A stretch of 64,000 nucleotides of DNA from Lacticaseibacillus daqingensis (GCF_003946115.1 NZ_RHOH01000006.1:1-64000), one strand, 5' to 3'; positions 1 through 7,832 are shown, counted from the stretch's first letter. Made by a program: numbers and translations. The notes: a model not told the origin generated them from the sequence alone.

Positions 1-278
1 GCGTCGGAGTAGGTGCTGGGGTTGTAGCCAGAGCCGCTCATATCGAGATCGACGCCGTGCTCCACACAGAAGGCAACTTTGCCGTCCACCTTTTTCATCC
101 ACATACCTGTGTCCGTCCAATGTAGGCCATTGAACAAGTGTAAGTGCCAAGTGTTGCGCCAGTCAGCGACTTTGGTGTTGGTCATACTGGCGGCGAGGGC
201 GATTGAGGCAGGGACAAAGAGTTGGACGAATAGCATAATTAATACGGCGAAAATTGAGGTTCGCCGAGCTGCTTTCAT
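1..278 (-). CDS. Secreted thioester-domain-like surface protein, N-terminal part (cut by window start)
   Basis: The frame is open from ATG at 278 to the window edge (92 codons). The first ~31 residues form a signal peptide: MKAARR, a hydrophobic stretch, then ALAA-S. The mature part has aromatic-rich segments (LFNGLHW) and then AFCVEHG followed by YNPSTY. A cysteine in this setting early in a secreted Gram-positive protein resembles the thioester (TQXA) domain of adhesins, where a Cys-Gln bond attaches to host or surface amines. The partner glutamine and any LPXTG anchor would lie outside the window. A GGAGG lies upstream; an adjoining TTG at 281 could also serve as start. The gene is more AT-rich than its neighbours. 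The secreted assignment is firm; the thioester assignment is inference from the N-terminus only. Confidence 0.6.
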   Translation of the reverse strand, partial: MKAARRTSIFAVLIMLFVQLFVPASIALAASMTNTKVADWRNTWHLHLFNGLHWTDTGMWMKKVDGKVAFCVEHGVDLDMSGSGYNPSTYSD

Positions 279-631
279 CAATGTGATTTCCTCCATATTT
301 AGTGATTTGTTATTGACTAAAACGAATTTTGAGAACAAAAAAAGCAGGTCTAGGTACAACCTGCTTTACGTTCATTTGTGCGTTTGCTTTGCGTTAATCG
401 TAGCTTTACGAAATGCCCATTTTGTACCAAATTAGGGCGTCACGCTCAAACCTCGTTGAAATTCTATAAAAGTGAGTGAATAGAAACGTTGATATAAAGG
501 GACTTTGAAACTCGGTGAAACCGTATAAAACCGAGGAACGTAAAGCCAGGTCTGAAGAAGGCCCGTAAGGCAAGTCAGTTCTCCAAGCGTTAATCCATCG
601 ATTATTCGCGAAGAGGCGCATGCCTTGCAAC
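279..631. other. Gene-free, AT-richer stretch
   Basis: No open frame here has a credible ribosome binding site. The stretch holds the minus-strand hairpin at 336-366 and two related motifs (CTCGTTGAAATTCTATAAAAGTGAG-like at ~452 and CTCGGTGAAACCGTATAAAACCGAG-like at ~511), each able to form a short CTCG/CGAG or CTC/GAG stem. They look like remnants or a repeat rather than genes. No function is assigned. Confidence 0.4.
336..366 (-). terminator. Rho-independent terminator or leader attenuator upstream of the surface-protein gene
   Basis: AAGCAGG and CCTGCTT form a 7-bp stem, and the minus strand ends in seven T residues. It sits ~60 nt upstream of the start at 278 on the same strand, so it either ends an upstream transcript or acts as a leader terminator. 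Confidence 0.55.
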
Positions 632-664
632 AAAAAGAGGGGCTCATTGCGAGCCCCTCTTTTT
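632..664. terminator. Bidirectional terminator after the minus-strand XRE gene
   Basis: AAAAAGAGGGGCTC, a 5-nt loop, then GAGCCCCTCTTTTT: a perfect 14-bp stem with T tracts on both strands, 20 nt downstream of the stop at 686. Confidence 0.9.
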
Positions 665-685
665 GCGTGGCGGCAGTTTTGGCGA

Positions 686-1267
686 TCAGGAATGACCCAG
701 TAGCATGAATGGAAGCGAGGCAAGCAAGGCGAGAAGTAAGAAAATAAGGGTGAAAACAGTCATGATCTTGATCTGCGACCAGGTGTCGCGCAGCCAGTTT
801 CGGTTCTGTTTGACGATGCGCATGTCGCGGCCGTTCATGTACGCCATGATTTCTTTGTAGGTGTGCACATCCGCATTGTGTTTGAGGATATCGATATGGA
901 TGGCGGGAATCATTGCGAGCGCGAAGAAGGTCAAGGGTGGGACGAGCACCCAGGGCCATGGCAAAAAAAGGGCCGGTCCGAGGGCAAGGGCGCCGGCTGT
1001 GGTCAGCCCGAGCATCCACTTAACGTCGCGATTGGTGGTATCGATGAAGACCTTGTGTTTCATCATTGGGACATCTCCTTTGACTAATTCATCTAGGGAG
1101 GTACCGAATAGTTGGCTGAGCAGGAGCAGATTCTCGATGTCCGGGTAGTGTCGATCGTTTTCCCAGTTCGAAATGGTTTGCCGCGACACCAGCAACTTGT
1201 CGGCGAGCATGTCTTGCGTCAGCCCGAGACGCTGGCGGTGGGTTTGAATCTGTTTGCCAATTTCCAT
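686..1267 (-). CDS. XRE-family transcriptional regulator with membrane C-terminus
   Basis: 193 residues. Residues ~1-60 are an XRE helix-turn-helix (QTHRQRLGLTQ, then LLVSRQTISNWEN with the recognition helix). The rest holds about three or four hydrophobic segments (ALALGPALFLPWPWVLVPPLT and a C-terminal LIFLLLALLASLPFMLL), so the regulator is probably tethered in the membrane. ATG 1267 is chosen because the HTH domain normally begins here; AGAGG lies 5' of it, whereas upstream codons extend into non-conserved sequence. It stands divergently to a paralogue at 1564 that shares DELVKGDV and the same domain plan. Such proteins are usually autoregulatory or control an adjacent gene; the target is unknown. 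Confidence 0.85.
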   Translation of the reverse strand: MEIGKQIQTHRQRLGLTQDMLADKLLVSRQTISNWENDRHYPDIENLLLLSQLFGTSLDELVKGDVPMMKHKVFIDTTNRDVKWMLGLTTAGALALGPALFLPWPWVLVPPLTFFALAMIPAIHIDILKHNADVHTYKEIMAYMNGRDMRIVKQNRNWLRDTWSQIKIMTVFTLIFLLLALLASLPFMLLGHS

Positions 1268-1563
1268 TCGGTGACCTCTCACTTGAATTATCTCAGGACA
1301 CGCTAATATTACCATCAAACGGTGTCACTTAGCAGGCTAAAACTGTTTGACATCGGCGATTCACCACGCGAGGCGAAGGCGTGTCCCCTCTCAGCACAGG
1401 CAGACGACAGGTCAGTTGAATTATTTCCCGGGCAATACGCGGCAAATCACCGCCACATGACTGGCCGTCAAGTGACTTTGACAGCGAAAAGCAGGCAATG
1501 TGAAGTGGCCTTGGTGGTATGATGAAACCGACTTCAGTGACAATTCATCAGGAGGAACGGCAA

Positions 1564-2154
1564 GTGATTCTCAATCAGCAGATCATCAAGTTGCGGAAAC
1601 AGCACGGCGACACCCAAGAGGCGCTGGCCGCCAAGTTGTACGTCTCGAGACAAACTGTCTCGAACTGGGAGACGGGCAAAAGCTATCCCGACCTTGAGAA
1701 CTTGCTGTTGCTGAGTGCCATCTTTGACGTTTCTCTCGATGAATTAGTCAAAGGAGATGTTTCGACAATGAAACAAGCCGTGAGTCGGGCGCACTTACAG
1801 GGGTATTACACGACTGAGGCGAGCGTGATGTTGTTGTGGCCGTTTGTGCTCGGGGCCGTCCCGCACTTCATTGATACGGTCTGGATCTACTTGGTGTATG
1901 CGGGCCTGATGGTGACGGGGGTGTTTGCGATGTGGCGGCTGAAGCGGCTCGAACGCACGCTGCACATTGAAACGTACGCACAGGTGCTGGCGTTTTTGCA
2001 GGATAAGGCCGAAGGAAGCCCGTCGATCCAGCGTCAGCTTCAGCGATGGTGGAACCGTCAGTCGCCGGGCAGTCGGTGGCTGGTGTTAAGCCTGTATGGC
2101 GGGTACGTCGGGCTGGCGTTTTACATCAGCGTTGCCCTGTTTCGGCTACTGTAA
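1564..2154 (+). CDS. XRE-family transcriptional regulator with membrane C-terminus (paralogue)
   Basis: GTG at 1564 is chosen because AGGAGG lies at 1550-1555 with ideal spacing; an ATG 45 nt upstream has no such site. 196 residues: an N-terminal XRE HTH (LRKQHGDTQEALAAKL, SRQTVSNWETGKSYPDLENLLLL), a linker with DELVKGDVSTMKQA, then two hydrophobic segments around LLWPFVLGAVPHFI and WIYLVYAGLMVTGVFAMW and a final one ending FYISVALFRLL. Same architecture as the divergent gene at 686-1267, so the two probably arose by duplication. A role in sensing envelope state is possible for membrane-bound XRE proteins but is inference. Confidence 0.85.
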   Translation: MILNQQIIKLRKQHGDTQEALAAKLYVSRQTVSNWETGKSYPDLENLLLLSAIFDVSLDELVKGDVSTMKQAVSRAHLQGYYTTEASVMLLWPFVLGAVPHFIDTVWIYLVYAGLMVTGVFAMWRLKRLERTLHIETYAQVLAFLQDKAEGSPSIQRQLQRWWNRQSPGSRWLVLSLYGGYVGLAFYISVALFRLL

Positions 2155-2197
2155 TGATGCGGGCCTGGCATCACAAGGCAGTCATCGCGGGGCAGAA

Positions 2198-2226
2198 TTG
2201 CGTTGCAGTTGGATAGGGCGTATATT
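2198..2226 (+). promoter_or_regulatory. Promoter upstream of the DUF805 gene
   Basis: TTGCGT, a 17-nt spacer and TATATT form a sigma-A-like promoter 78 nt upstream of the TTG at 2304. Confidence 0.5.
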
Positions 2227-2303
2227 AATGAGTAAATAATTAATAATAATCTCATAATTTGACGGTTGGGCGCGAGTTGCGTGATACCGATGGAGGAGAC
2301 GCC

Positions 2304-2840
2304 TTGAAACGAGCAAGCGAAAGTATTGCCGCACAGACGCACAATAAGTATTACGGGGTGGGCGGGTTCACCGCTGTCAAAGCCTTTTTTGCCAACTACG
2401 TGAACTTCACGGGCCGGACCACGCGCCGCGAGTATTGGTGGGTCGCCCTGTTTGCCACGCTATTTGGTCTGATCGCCGGGCTGGGGTCCTCGATTTACAT
2501 GGTTCATCAGGTGTTCAGCCACATTGAGCAGTTCAAAACGGGCATGGATTCCGGGAACTTCTGGTCGATCGTGGGATCAATGCTGGGCCTCATCATTTTC
2601 TGGCTCCTCGTCTACTTAGTGCTACTGCTGCCATCCCTTGCCCAAAGTGTGCGCCGGTTTCGGGATGCCGGGGTGCACTGGGGCTTCTTCGTGGCGCTGG
2701 CCCTGGTGAACGTGGTGTGGAGCGTTGTGTTCTTCAATGACAATCGGATGACGGCCATTGTCGCGGTCCCGGTCGCCATCGTGATGCTAGTGATCGAAGT
2801 GATGCCGAGCAAGAACCCGCCGGTTGAGGAGGCGGTGTAA
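2304..2840 (+). CDS. DUF805 family membrane protein
   Basis: 178 residues. TTG 2304 is preferred over an upstream TTG at 2259 because GGAGGAG lies directly before it. After ~15 polar residues comes the DUF805 signature: FFANYVNFTGRTTRREYWW, then four hydrophobic segments, with SVRRFRDAGVHWGF between the second and third. Members are small inner-membrane proteins without a proven biochemical role. The stop codon abuts the TTG of the S66 peptidase at 2841, indicating co-transcription. Confidence 0.88.
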   Translation: MKRASESIAAQTHNKYYGVGGFTAVKAFFANYVNFTGRTTRREYWWVALFATLFGLIAGLGSSIYMVHQVFSHIEQFKTGMDSGNFWSIVGSMLGLIIFWLLVYLVLLLPSLAQSVRRFRDAGVHWGFFVALALVNVVWSVVFFNDNRMTAIVAVPVAIVMLVIEVMPSKNPPVEEAV

Positions 2841-3818
2841 TTGACCCAACCAACATTGACGATCGGGCTTTTTTCGCCATCGACGCCGATCACGGCGGTG
2901 AGCCCGCTGCGCTTCAAGCGGGCGCAGGCGTTCCTTGACGCGCATGGCGTTCGCTTAGTGACCGGGGCGCTGACAGGGCAAAGCGATGGCTACCGCAGCG
3001 GCAGTATTCAGGCCCGGGCGGCCGAGCTCAACGCCCTGGCCCGTGACCCGGCGATCGACGTCATCATGGCGGCGATCGGTGGGATGAACAGCAACGCCTT
3101 GCTGCCGTACCTCGACTATGCCACCATGCAGGCGCACCCCAAAACCATCGTGGGGTACTCGGATGTGACCGCGATCCTCTTGGCGGTTTACATGCAGGCA
3201 CCGGCTTATCGGGTGCTTTATGGGCCCACCTTGGTCGCCGGGCTGGGCGAGTTTGCGCCGCTAGTTGATGAGACGTGGACGAACTTTCAGCGGGTGCTGG
3301 CAGACGCCGAGACGTTTCAGGCGCCGGCGCAGTGGACGGACGAGCGGGCGAATTGGGAGACGTTCGACCACCCCAAGCAGTTGCGGGCCAACCGCTGGGG
3401 CTGGACGCGCACCTCACGTTTAGCAGGGCGGATCGTGGGCGGCAACCTCAACACGATGTCAGGGTTCCTGGGCACCAAGTATTTTCCAACGTTCACTGCA
3501 GACGATCTCCTGTTCATTGAGGACGCGGAAAAAGACATCGCCACCGTGGAGCGCAGTTTTGCGATGCTGAAACTGGCGGGGGTGTTCGACCGCGTCGCCG
3601 GCGTGGTGCTGGGCAAGCACGCGCTGTTTGAGGACGCCGGTACGGGGCGGCGGCCGGTCGATGTGTTGCTTGAGGTGCTGGCAGGTCAGCCGCTGCCGAT
3701 CATTTACGACTACGATAGCTGCCACACGGTGCCGATGATGACGACCCCGATCGGCGCGTACGCGATGTTTGACGCGGCCAACGCGACGGTCAGGTTTACG
3801 GCGGGCCCACAAGCGTGA
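2841..3818 (+). CDS. S66 family LD-carboxypeptidase / MccF-like peptidase
   Basis: 325 residues starting at TTG, immediately after the stop of the preceding gene, with GAGGAGG at 2825-2831. The family cleaves the L,D bond of tetrapeptide muropeptides during peptidoglycan recycling (LdcA) or detoxifies microcin C-like compounds (MccF). The nucleophile elbow is visible as VGYSDVTA (Ser ~103). The C-terminal half carries RIVGGNLNTM, a catalytic-Glu region FIEDAEKD and the His region SCHTVPMMTTPIG. Length and motif order match full-length family members. Coupling to a DUF805 protein is noted without a clear functional meaning. Confidence 0.88.
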   Translation: MTQPTLTIGLFSPSTPITAVSPLRFKRAQAFLDAHGVRLVTGALTGQSDGYRSGSIQARAAELNALARDPAIDVIMAAIGGMNSNALLPYLDYATMQAHPKTIVGYSDVTAILLAVYMQAPAYRVLYGPTLVAGLGEFAPLVDETWTNFQRVLADAETFQAPAQWTDERANWETFDHPKQLRANRWGWTRTSRLAGRIVGGNLNTMSGFLGTKYFPTFTADDLLFIEDAEKDIATVERSFAMLKLAGVFDRVAGVVLGKHALFEDAGTGRRPVDVLLEVLAGQPLPIIYDYDSCHTVPMMTTPIGAYAMFDAANATVRFTAGPQA

Positions 3819-3830
3819 GTCACAAGCGAA

Positions 3831-3870
3831 AACTGGCCCCAGGCATCACGCGTGACGCTTGGGGCCAGTT
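3831..3870. terminator. Terminator hairpin between convergent genes
   Basis: AACTGGCCCCAGGC pairs with the TTGGGGCCAGTT arm across a loop that itself pairs (CACGCGTG). It lies between the convergent stops at 3818 and 3872. T tracts are short on both sides. Confidence 0.65.
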
Positions 3871-3871
3871 G

Positions 3872-4417
3872 CTATTTTGCCAGATGGTCGCCCAGCTGAG
3901 AGACCTGCGGCGCCAGGGTGCGGTAGACGCGCTGGTGGCCGTCGCCGGCAAACAGCGGCGGTGTCAGCGCGGTGACATCGAGCCGCCCGTCCAGAATTTG
4001 GTCGGCTTGGACCTGACGCTTTTGAATCGTGGCAAGGAAGTGAATGGCGCCACCCAACGGTTGCCAGGACGTGATGGTCAGGGTGAGCACCGCAAACGCG
4101 TCGGTGAGCACGGGGCAACCGGCTTCGAGCCGATAGGGGATGTGGCTTGAGGTCAGCTTTTCGGTGGCGTGGTGGAAGCCGGCGTACTCGATCCAATCGA
4201 GGTGGTATGGGCTCAGGAAGTTGATCGTGCAACGCTTGGTGCGCTGGATCTGTGCGGCGGCGTGGCCGGTTTGCCCCAGCCCAAAGCCAAACGTGGTGCC
4301 GAGACTATAGCTCGAACTGCAGGTGGTGAGGTTGGCGCCGAACTGCACGTCTTCGTAACCGATGATGAAGATGGGATAGGCGACGTACAGCTTGGTAGTT
4401 TGATAAGGAATCAGCAT
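3872..4417 (-). CDS. Flavin reductase-like (FMN-binding split-barrel) protein
   Basis: 181 residues from ATG 4417, with GAAAGAAGG upstream. The start MLIPYQTTKLYVAYPIFIIGYED and the core (FGANLTTCSSSYSLG, then TINFLSPYHLDWIEYAGF) resemble the flavin-reductase-like split barrel that binds FMN and can reduce it with NAD(P)H or act as a flavin-dependent oxidoreductase. The gene is divergent from an ArsR-type regulator starting 84 nt away, so that protein probably controls it. The substrate is unknown. Confidence 0.75.
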   Translation of the reverse strand: MLIPYQTTKLYVAYPIFIIGYEDVQFGANLTTCSSSYSLGTTFGFGLGQTGHAAAQIQRTKRCTINFLSPYHLDWIEYAGFHHATEKLTSSHIPYRLEAGCPVLTDAFAVLTLTITSWQPLGGAIHFLATIQKRQVQADQILDGRLDVTALTPPLFAGDGHQRVYRTLAPQVSQLGDHLAK

Positions 4418-4500
4418 AAGCGACCTTCTTTCGTGTGACGTCAGCATAGCCTAAAACTGATTCAGTGGGTCTCGAAATATGGAATTGATTGGAGATTAGG

Positions 4501-5199
4501 ATGAACGGATTACCTGATGTGACCGCGTTAGCCAAAATTTTAGCGGACCCGACGCGTGCCCAGTTGATCGACCAGCTGCTCGACGGGCGCGCCCATACGC
4601 TGCTGGAGCTGACCCGCGCCGCAGGGGTCACGCCGCAAACCGGCACGTACCATTTGCAACGCCTGATGGCCCAAGACATTGTGGTGCAGACCCAAAGCGG
4701 TCGGCACCACTACTTTGCGCTCCAATCGCCGCAGGTGGCGGCCGCCTTTGAGGCGTTGAGCGGCCTTGCCCCACAGAAGCCGGTGCAGCGACTCAGCCAA
4801 AAAGGCCCGGCCGCCGACATGGCGTACTGCCGTACCTGCTACGATCACTTGGCGGGCACGGTCGGCGTCGCGCTGTGCGAGAGTTTGCAGCGGCAGGGCT
4901 GGCTGGTGGTGGCACAGCACCGGTTTGCCGTCACCGAGGCCGGCCGGCAGGCGCTCGCCCAGCGGCTTGACCTGGACTGGACGGTGCTGGCGCGCCAGAA
5001 GCGTCAGCTCACGGTGCGCTGCCTGGATTGGAGCCAGCGCCGTTACCACCTGGGCGGCGCGGTGGGGCACGCCATTTTTGCCGCGCTGCTGACGCGCGAG
5101 GCGGTGGTGCGGACGGCCTCGCGCAGTGTTGCGGTGACTGCCGCGGGGCGATCAGTGCTTGAAGGCTTGGGGGTTGCCGCCAGCGCGCTAGTGCGCTGA
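4501..5199 (+). CDS. ArsR-family winged-helix regulator with C-terminal extension
   Basis: 232 residues from ATG 4501 (GGAG 6 nt upstream). Residues ~5-85 are an ArsR-type winged helix (ALAKILADPTRAQLIDQLLDG; TPQTGTYHLQRL is the recognition helix). The remainder, ~145 residues, is typical of the longer ArsR subgroup and carries CRTC and further cysteine and histidine residues that could sense a ligand or redox state. The divergent flavin reductase at 3872-4417 is the likely target. The 3' end overlaps the convergent DUF1801 gene by 12 nt. Confidence 0.82.
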   Translation: MNGLPDVTALAKILADPTRAQLIDQLLDGRAHTLLELTRAAGVTPQTGTYHLQRLMAQDIVVQTQSGRHHYFALQSPQVAAAFEALSGLAPQKPVQRLSQKGPAADMAYCRTCYDHLAGTVGVALCESLQRQGWLVVAQHRFAVTEAGRQALAQRLDLDWTVLARQKRQLTVRCLDWSQRRYHLGGAVGHAIFAALLTREAVVRTASRSVAVTAAGRSVLEGLGVAASALVR

Positions 5200-5535
5200 G
5201 TGCTGGACTTGCTCGAGCCGAAAGCGGGACAAGTCGCGGATCAGCGCCAGGGGGAGCTCGGCGTCATCGGGAATCCGCAGGGCCCCTTTCGTGCGGGGGA
5301 ATGCGGCCACGGCTTCGGGAAATGCGTCCAACGCTGCCGGGGTCGGGTAGATGCCGATGTGGTGCGTGAAGGCGGCGAAGTGAATCAAGTTTTGCCCCTG
5401 CCAAAAAGTCGGCATGTTCCAGCTGATTTTGGCCGTCGCATCGGGCAACTCTGCCTTGATGGCTGCGTGGATGGCCTGCAGCCGCGCTTGCTTGGCCGGC
5501 GCCGCCGCTTGAATGTAGTCATCGATCACGGTCAT
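5188..5535 (-). CDS. DUF1801 / YdhG-like family protein
   Basis: 115 residues. The pattern MTVIDDYIQAAAPAKQARLQ, KISWNMPTFW, LIHFAAFTHHIGIYP and LRIPDDAELPLALI is the YdhG/YjbR frataxin-like fold labelled DUF1801, a cytosolic family of unproven function. Its ATG overlaps the stop of the upstream membrane gene (ATGA at 5532-5535), indicating translational coupling with it. Confidence 0.85.
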   Translation of the reverse strand: MTVIDDYIQAAAPAKQARLQAIHAAIKAELPDATAKISWNMPTFWQGQNLIHFAAFTHHIGIYPTPAALDAFPEAVAAFPRTKGALRIPDDAELPLALIRDLSRFRLEQVQHSAH

Positions 5536-6005
5536 GAGTGGGCCACCTTAAGGGATGCCACCGGCGTGGTGGGCCAGAGGCGCTGCAGAATGGCCAAGCC
5601 GAGGCTGATCACGAAGGGAATGGCCAGGAACATGAGAACCATCACAATTAACCCGGGGGCATCCCCTTCGTCTGCGATCTGGTAGATGGCCGGTAGGGCC
5701 AGGGCAATGCCGAGCTGCGTGGTGACGAAGGCCCATTTGAGCCCGGCCAGATGGCACACGCCTGTGGATGAAAACAGCTGGCCGTGGCCTGCCAGCGTCA
5801 AAAGCCGCCAGATGATGAGCGCGGCCAAGACTAAGCCAATCATCGTGACATAGGCGCCAACTGTGAGCACGCCGGCGGCCGGCGCATTGGCACCGGCGGC
5901 CATGGCGTGCGGGGGAATGTGCCACAACATGAACGTTGCCACGAGGCCGGCGATCACGATCATTGCGGCGAGGTAGCATTTGATTAAAGCAGCGATGAAT
6001 TTCAT
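5532..6005 (-). CDS. DUF2975-like four-helix membrane protein
   Basis: 157 residues from ATG 6005, with GGAGGCG upstream. Four hydrophobic segments are visible (residues ~5-28, 47-67, 88-108, 117-140). The spacing and segments such as FSSTGVCHLAGLKWAF resemble DUF2975, usually found beside small XRE regulators. Here the partner is the overlapping DUF1801 gene instead. Function unknown. Confidence 0.7.
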   Translation of the reverse strand: MKFIAALIKCYLAAMIVIAGLVATFMLWHIPPHAMAAGANAPAAGVLTVGAYVTMIGLVLAALIIWRLLTLAGHGQLFSSTGVCHLAGLKWAFVTTQLGIALALPAIYQIADEGDAPGLIVMVLMFLAIPFVISLGLAILQRLWPTTPVASLKVAHS

Positions 6006-6150
6006 CCAAAACGCCTCCTATTCGTGCCTTCATCGTAGCGAAGGCCGCCGCCAAAGACAATTGCTGGTGGGGCGAAAGTGTTTAACTTTTCGTGACGATT
6101 GCAGCGATCAGCCCAGCTGACCGCCGCGCCAGCTGGGCTGAATGAACGGA

Positions 6151-6609
6151 TTAGACGGGGCGCGGTTTCACTGTGCGCTGGAGAGTCTCATCTTTGCGGT
6201 AAATGGCCACGGCGGCGTCTTTATGGCGGGCGATGGCCTTCGCGCGGGTGATCGCATCGGTTTTGCGGGCAAAGGTTTCCGTGTTTCGCTTCGCCCCGCG
6301 TGCAACGACCGCCCAGCCGGCCGCGTGTGGGCGCACCTCGGTGACGGCATCGTGAAGCTGACGCTCACGGCGGGTCGCCTGCGCGTGGGCGTCATGCTTG
6401 GTCGGGGCGGGGGCTCGGCGCAGCGCCCGTTTTTCGCTGGCGGTAGCCGCTTGGACCCATTTCTCGGCTTGACTCGTGGCAATCGGGATCGCCCGTTCGT
6501 CTGGATAGCCGGCGGCCAAAAGGGCGTTGGCGATATCGATGGCTTTTTTGCGGGTCAGCGCAGGGAGGTGCTTCATTGAAACGGGGTAATCGGTCAGGTC
6601 CCAGGACAT
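6151..6609 (-). CDS. DUF2188-containing protein
   Basis: 152 residues from ATG 6609, preceded by AAGGAGG. The N-terminal ~50 residues (MSWDLTDYPVSMKHLPALTR, then KAIDIANALLAAGYPDERAI) match a helical module common in lactobacilli, followed by an Ala/Arg-rich linker. The C-terminal ~60 residues (VRPHAAGWAVVARGAKRNTE and KAIARHKDAAVAIYRKD) fit DUF2188, a small fold that in related proteins carries stress-linked roles. No enzymatic motif is seen. Confidence 0.75.
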   Translation of the reverse strand: MSWDLTDYPVSMKHLPALTRKKAIDIANALLAAGYPDERAIPIATSQAEKWVQAATASEKRALRRAPAPTKHDAHAQATRRERQLHDAVTEVRPHAAGWAVVARGAKRNTETFARKTDAITRAKAIARHKDAAVAIYRKDETLQRTVKPRPV

Positions 6610-6667
6610 GGGGAAAGCCTCCTTACTTATATGATATGCGTGGTGTGAAACAACTAGAATGCGCCGG

Positions 6668-6952
6668 TCAGTTGATGACAAGGGCCTCAACTTCGGCATC
6701 GGTTCGCGTCGTGAACTGGTCGAGAAGCGCCGGATCCACAACGAGGTACTGAACGGCGCAGGAACCTCGTCGGTGATACTCGAAGTGAATGGCCGCACAG
6801 AACTTGGCTTGGGCCCGAATGTCGTACCAGTCACCAGGGGTCACAGGCCGACCGACCCAAAAGGTCCGATAATCAGCAAAGCAAAGCATCGTGAGCTGGT
6901 GCGCCTGCATGACGCGAAGCGCATTGAGAAGCGCGCCTTTAATTCTTGGCAT
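6668..6952 (-). CDS. Hypothetical protein
   Basis: 94 residues from ATG 6952, with a strong AGGAGG 8 nt upstream. Soluble, with a basic N-terminus and no recognised motif; contains YRTFWVGRPVTPGDWYD and FEYHRRGSC. It is not clearly related to any family I know. The ribosome binding site and GC-rich third positions support it as a real gene. Confidence 0.6.
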   Translation of the reverse strand: MPRIKGALLNALRVMQAHQLTMLCFADYRTFWVGRPVTPGDWYDIRAQAKFCAAIHFEYHRRGSCAVQYLVVDPALLDQFTTRTDAEVEALVIN

Positions 6953-7084
6953 GATGAAACCTCCTGATGAATTGGGGTGATCGGAACAACGACATGACCG
7001 TCACGGTTGCGGGCAGTGGCCTGGCAACGCGCCTCAGTTGCGGCGGCGCGGCGCATTTCGCTATCCTAAAGGGAGAAGGGAGCG

Positions 7085-7216
7085 ATGCAGATGATGCCGA
7101 ACAAGGCGGATTTTAAGGCCACCATCAGCCAGGTGCCCGTGCGCACGTGGCAGATCCTCGGCGGTCTAATTGTTTTCGGTGTGCTGATGCGCTTGGCAAC
7201 GGTCAAACGCGATTAG
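7085..7216 (+). CDS. Small single-helix membrane protein
   Basis: 43 codons from ATG 7085, with AAGGGAG upstream. The peptide starts MQMMPNKADFKATISQVPVR, followed by one hydrophobic helix (WQILGGLIVFGVLMRL) and a basic tail. A rho-independent terminator 24 nt downstream supports a monocistronic unit. Function unknown. Confidence 0.55.
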   Translation: MQMMPNKADFKATISQVPVRTWQILGGLIVFGVLMRLATVKRD

Positions 7217-7239
7217 TTGCCAGTGTGTTGAGGTGGTGC

Positions 7240-7273
7240 AACGACTGAAGCCGTTTCGGTTCAGTCGTTTTTT
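7240..7273 (+). terminator. Rho-independent terminator of the small membrane-protein gene
   Basis: AACGACTGAA, loop, TTCAGTCGTT followed by a run of T residues. Confidence 0.88.
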
Positions 7274-7373
7274 GGTGGTGCGCGGGCAATCGTGATTCGA
7301 TACGACCAGTGTACAGGGATGCGGGGGTGCGGTGCATTAATAACGCATCTTATAAAATGGATTTAATAATCAT

Positions 7374-7526
7374 TATAATTGCATCTGGGCCGAGGACTTC
7401 GGTAACCTTGTATGTGGGGAACCAGTAGACACTTAACAGGGAGCCGTTGCGGCGTGCAGTTGCGCGCCCACCGCGTTGATCTTTTTAGTCTGGGGCCCCT
7501 TTTTACCCCCTCGGTTCAGCGAGGGA
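7374..7526 (+). promoter_or_regulatory. Promoter -10 and structured leader of the Gls24-type operon
   Basis: TATAAT at 7374-7379 is followed by about 170 nt without a gene. The leader can form CCGA/TCGG at ~7388-7400, a 7-bp GGCGTGC-AGTT-GCGCGCC hairpin at ~7452-7469 and CCCTCG/CGAGGG at ~7508-7526 just before the ribosome binding site. It matches no riboswitch consensus I recognise. A role in stress control of the operon is inference. Confidence 0.45.
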
Positions 7527-7551
7527 GATGAAAGGAAAGGAGGTGCACAAC

Positions 7552-7818
7552 ATGCTACATTTCATTTGGGTACTCATTGTCGGCGCCGTTGTCGGCGTCA
7601 TTGGTCAGATGATCGTCGGTCGGGACATGCCGGGTGGCTGGATCGGCAATATTGTTGCTGGGCTAGTCGGCGCGTGGATCGGGGGCTCGTTATTCGGCAG
7701 CTGGGGCCCTGTTGTTGGTGGAATGGCGATTTTCCCAGCCATCATTGGGGCGGTGATCTTGGTCTTCATCGTGTCGCTTGTCATCGGGACAATGGGCCGC
7801 AATCGGCGCAAGTCATAA
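7552..7818 (+). CDS. GlsB/YeaQ/YmgE family small membrane protein
   Basis: 88 residues. ATG 7552 is preferred over 7528 because AAAGGAGG lies 8 nt before it. Three glycine-rich hydrophobic segments (WVLIVGAVVGVIGQMIVG; IGNIVAGLVGAWIGG; FPAIIGAVILVFIVSLVIG) match this stress-associated family. It is the first gene of a five-gene operon with amaP, DUF2273 and two Asp23 genes, an arrangement tied to general and envelope stress in Lactobacillales. Confidence 0.9.
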   Translation: MLHFIWVLIVGAVVGVIGQMIVGRDMPGGWIGNIVAGLVGAWIGGSLFGSWGPVVGGMAIFPAIIGAVILVFIVSLVIGTMGRNRRKS

Positions 7819-7832
7819 CGTGAGGAGGTCAC

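Noticed and set aside
406-1019. Minus-strand frames extending through the terminator at 632-664
   Set aside because: They cross a perfect terminator and overlap the XRE gene in another frame; no ribosome binding site.
1322-1563. Short plus-strand frames between the two XRE genes
   Set aside because: No ribosome binding sites and no coding bias; treated as the shared promoter region.
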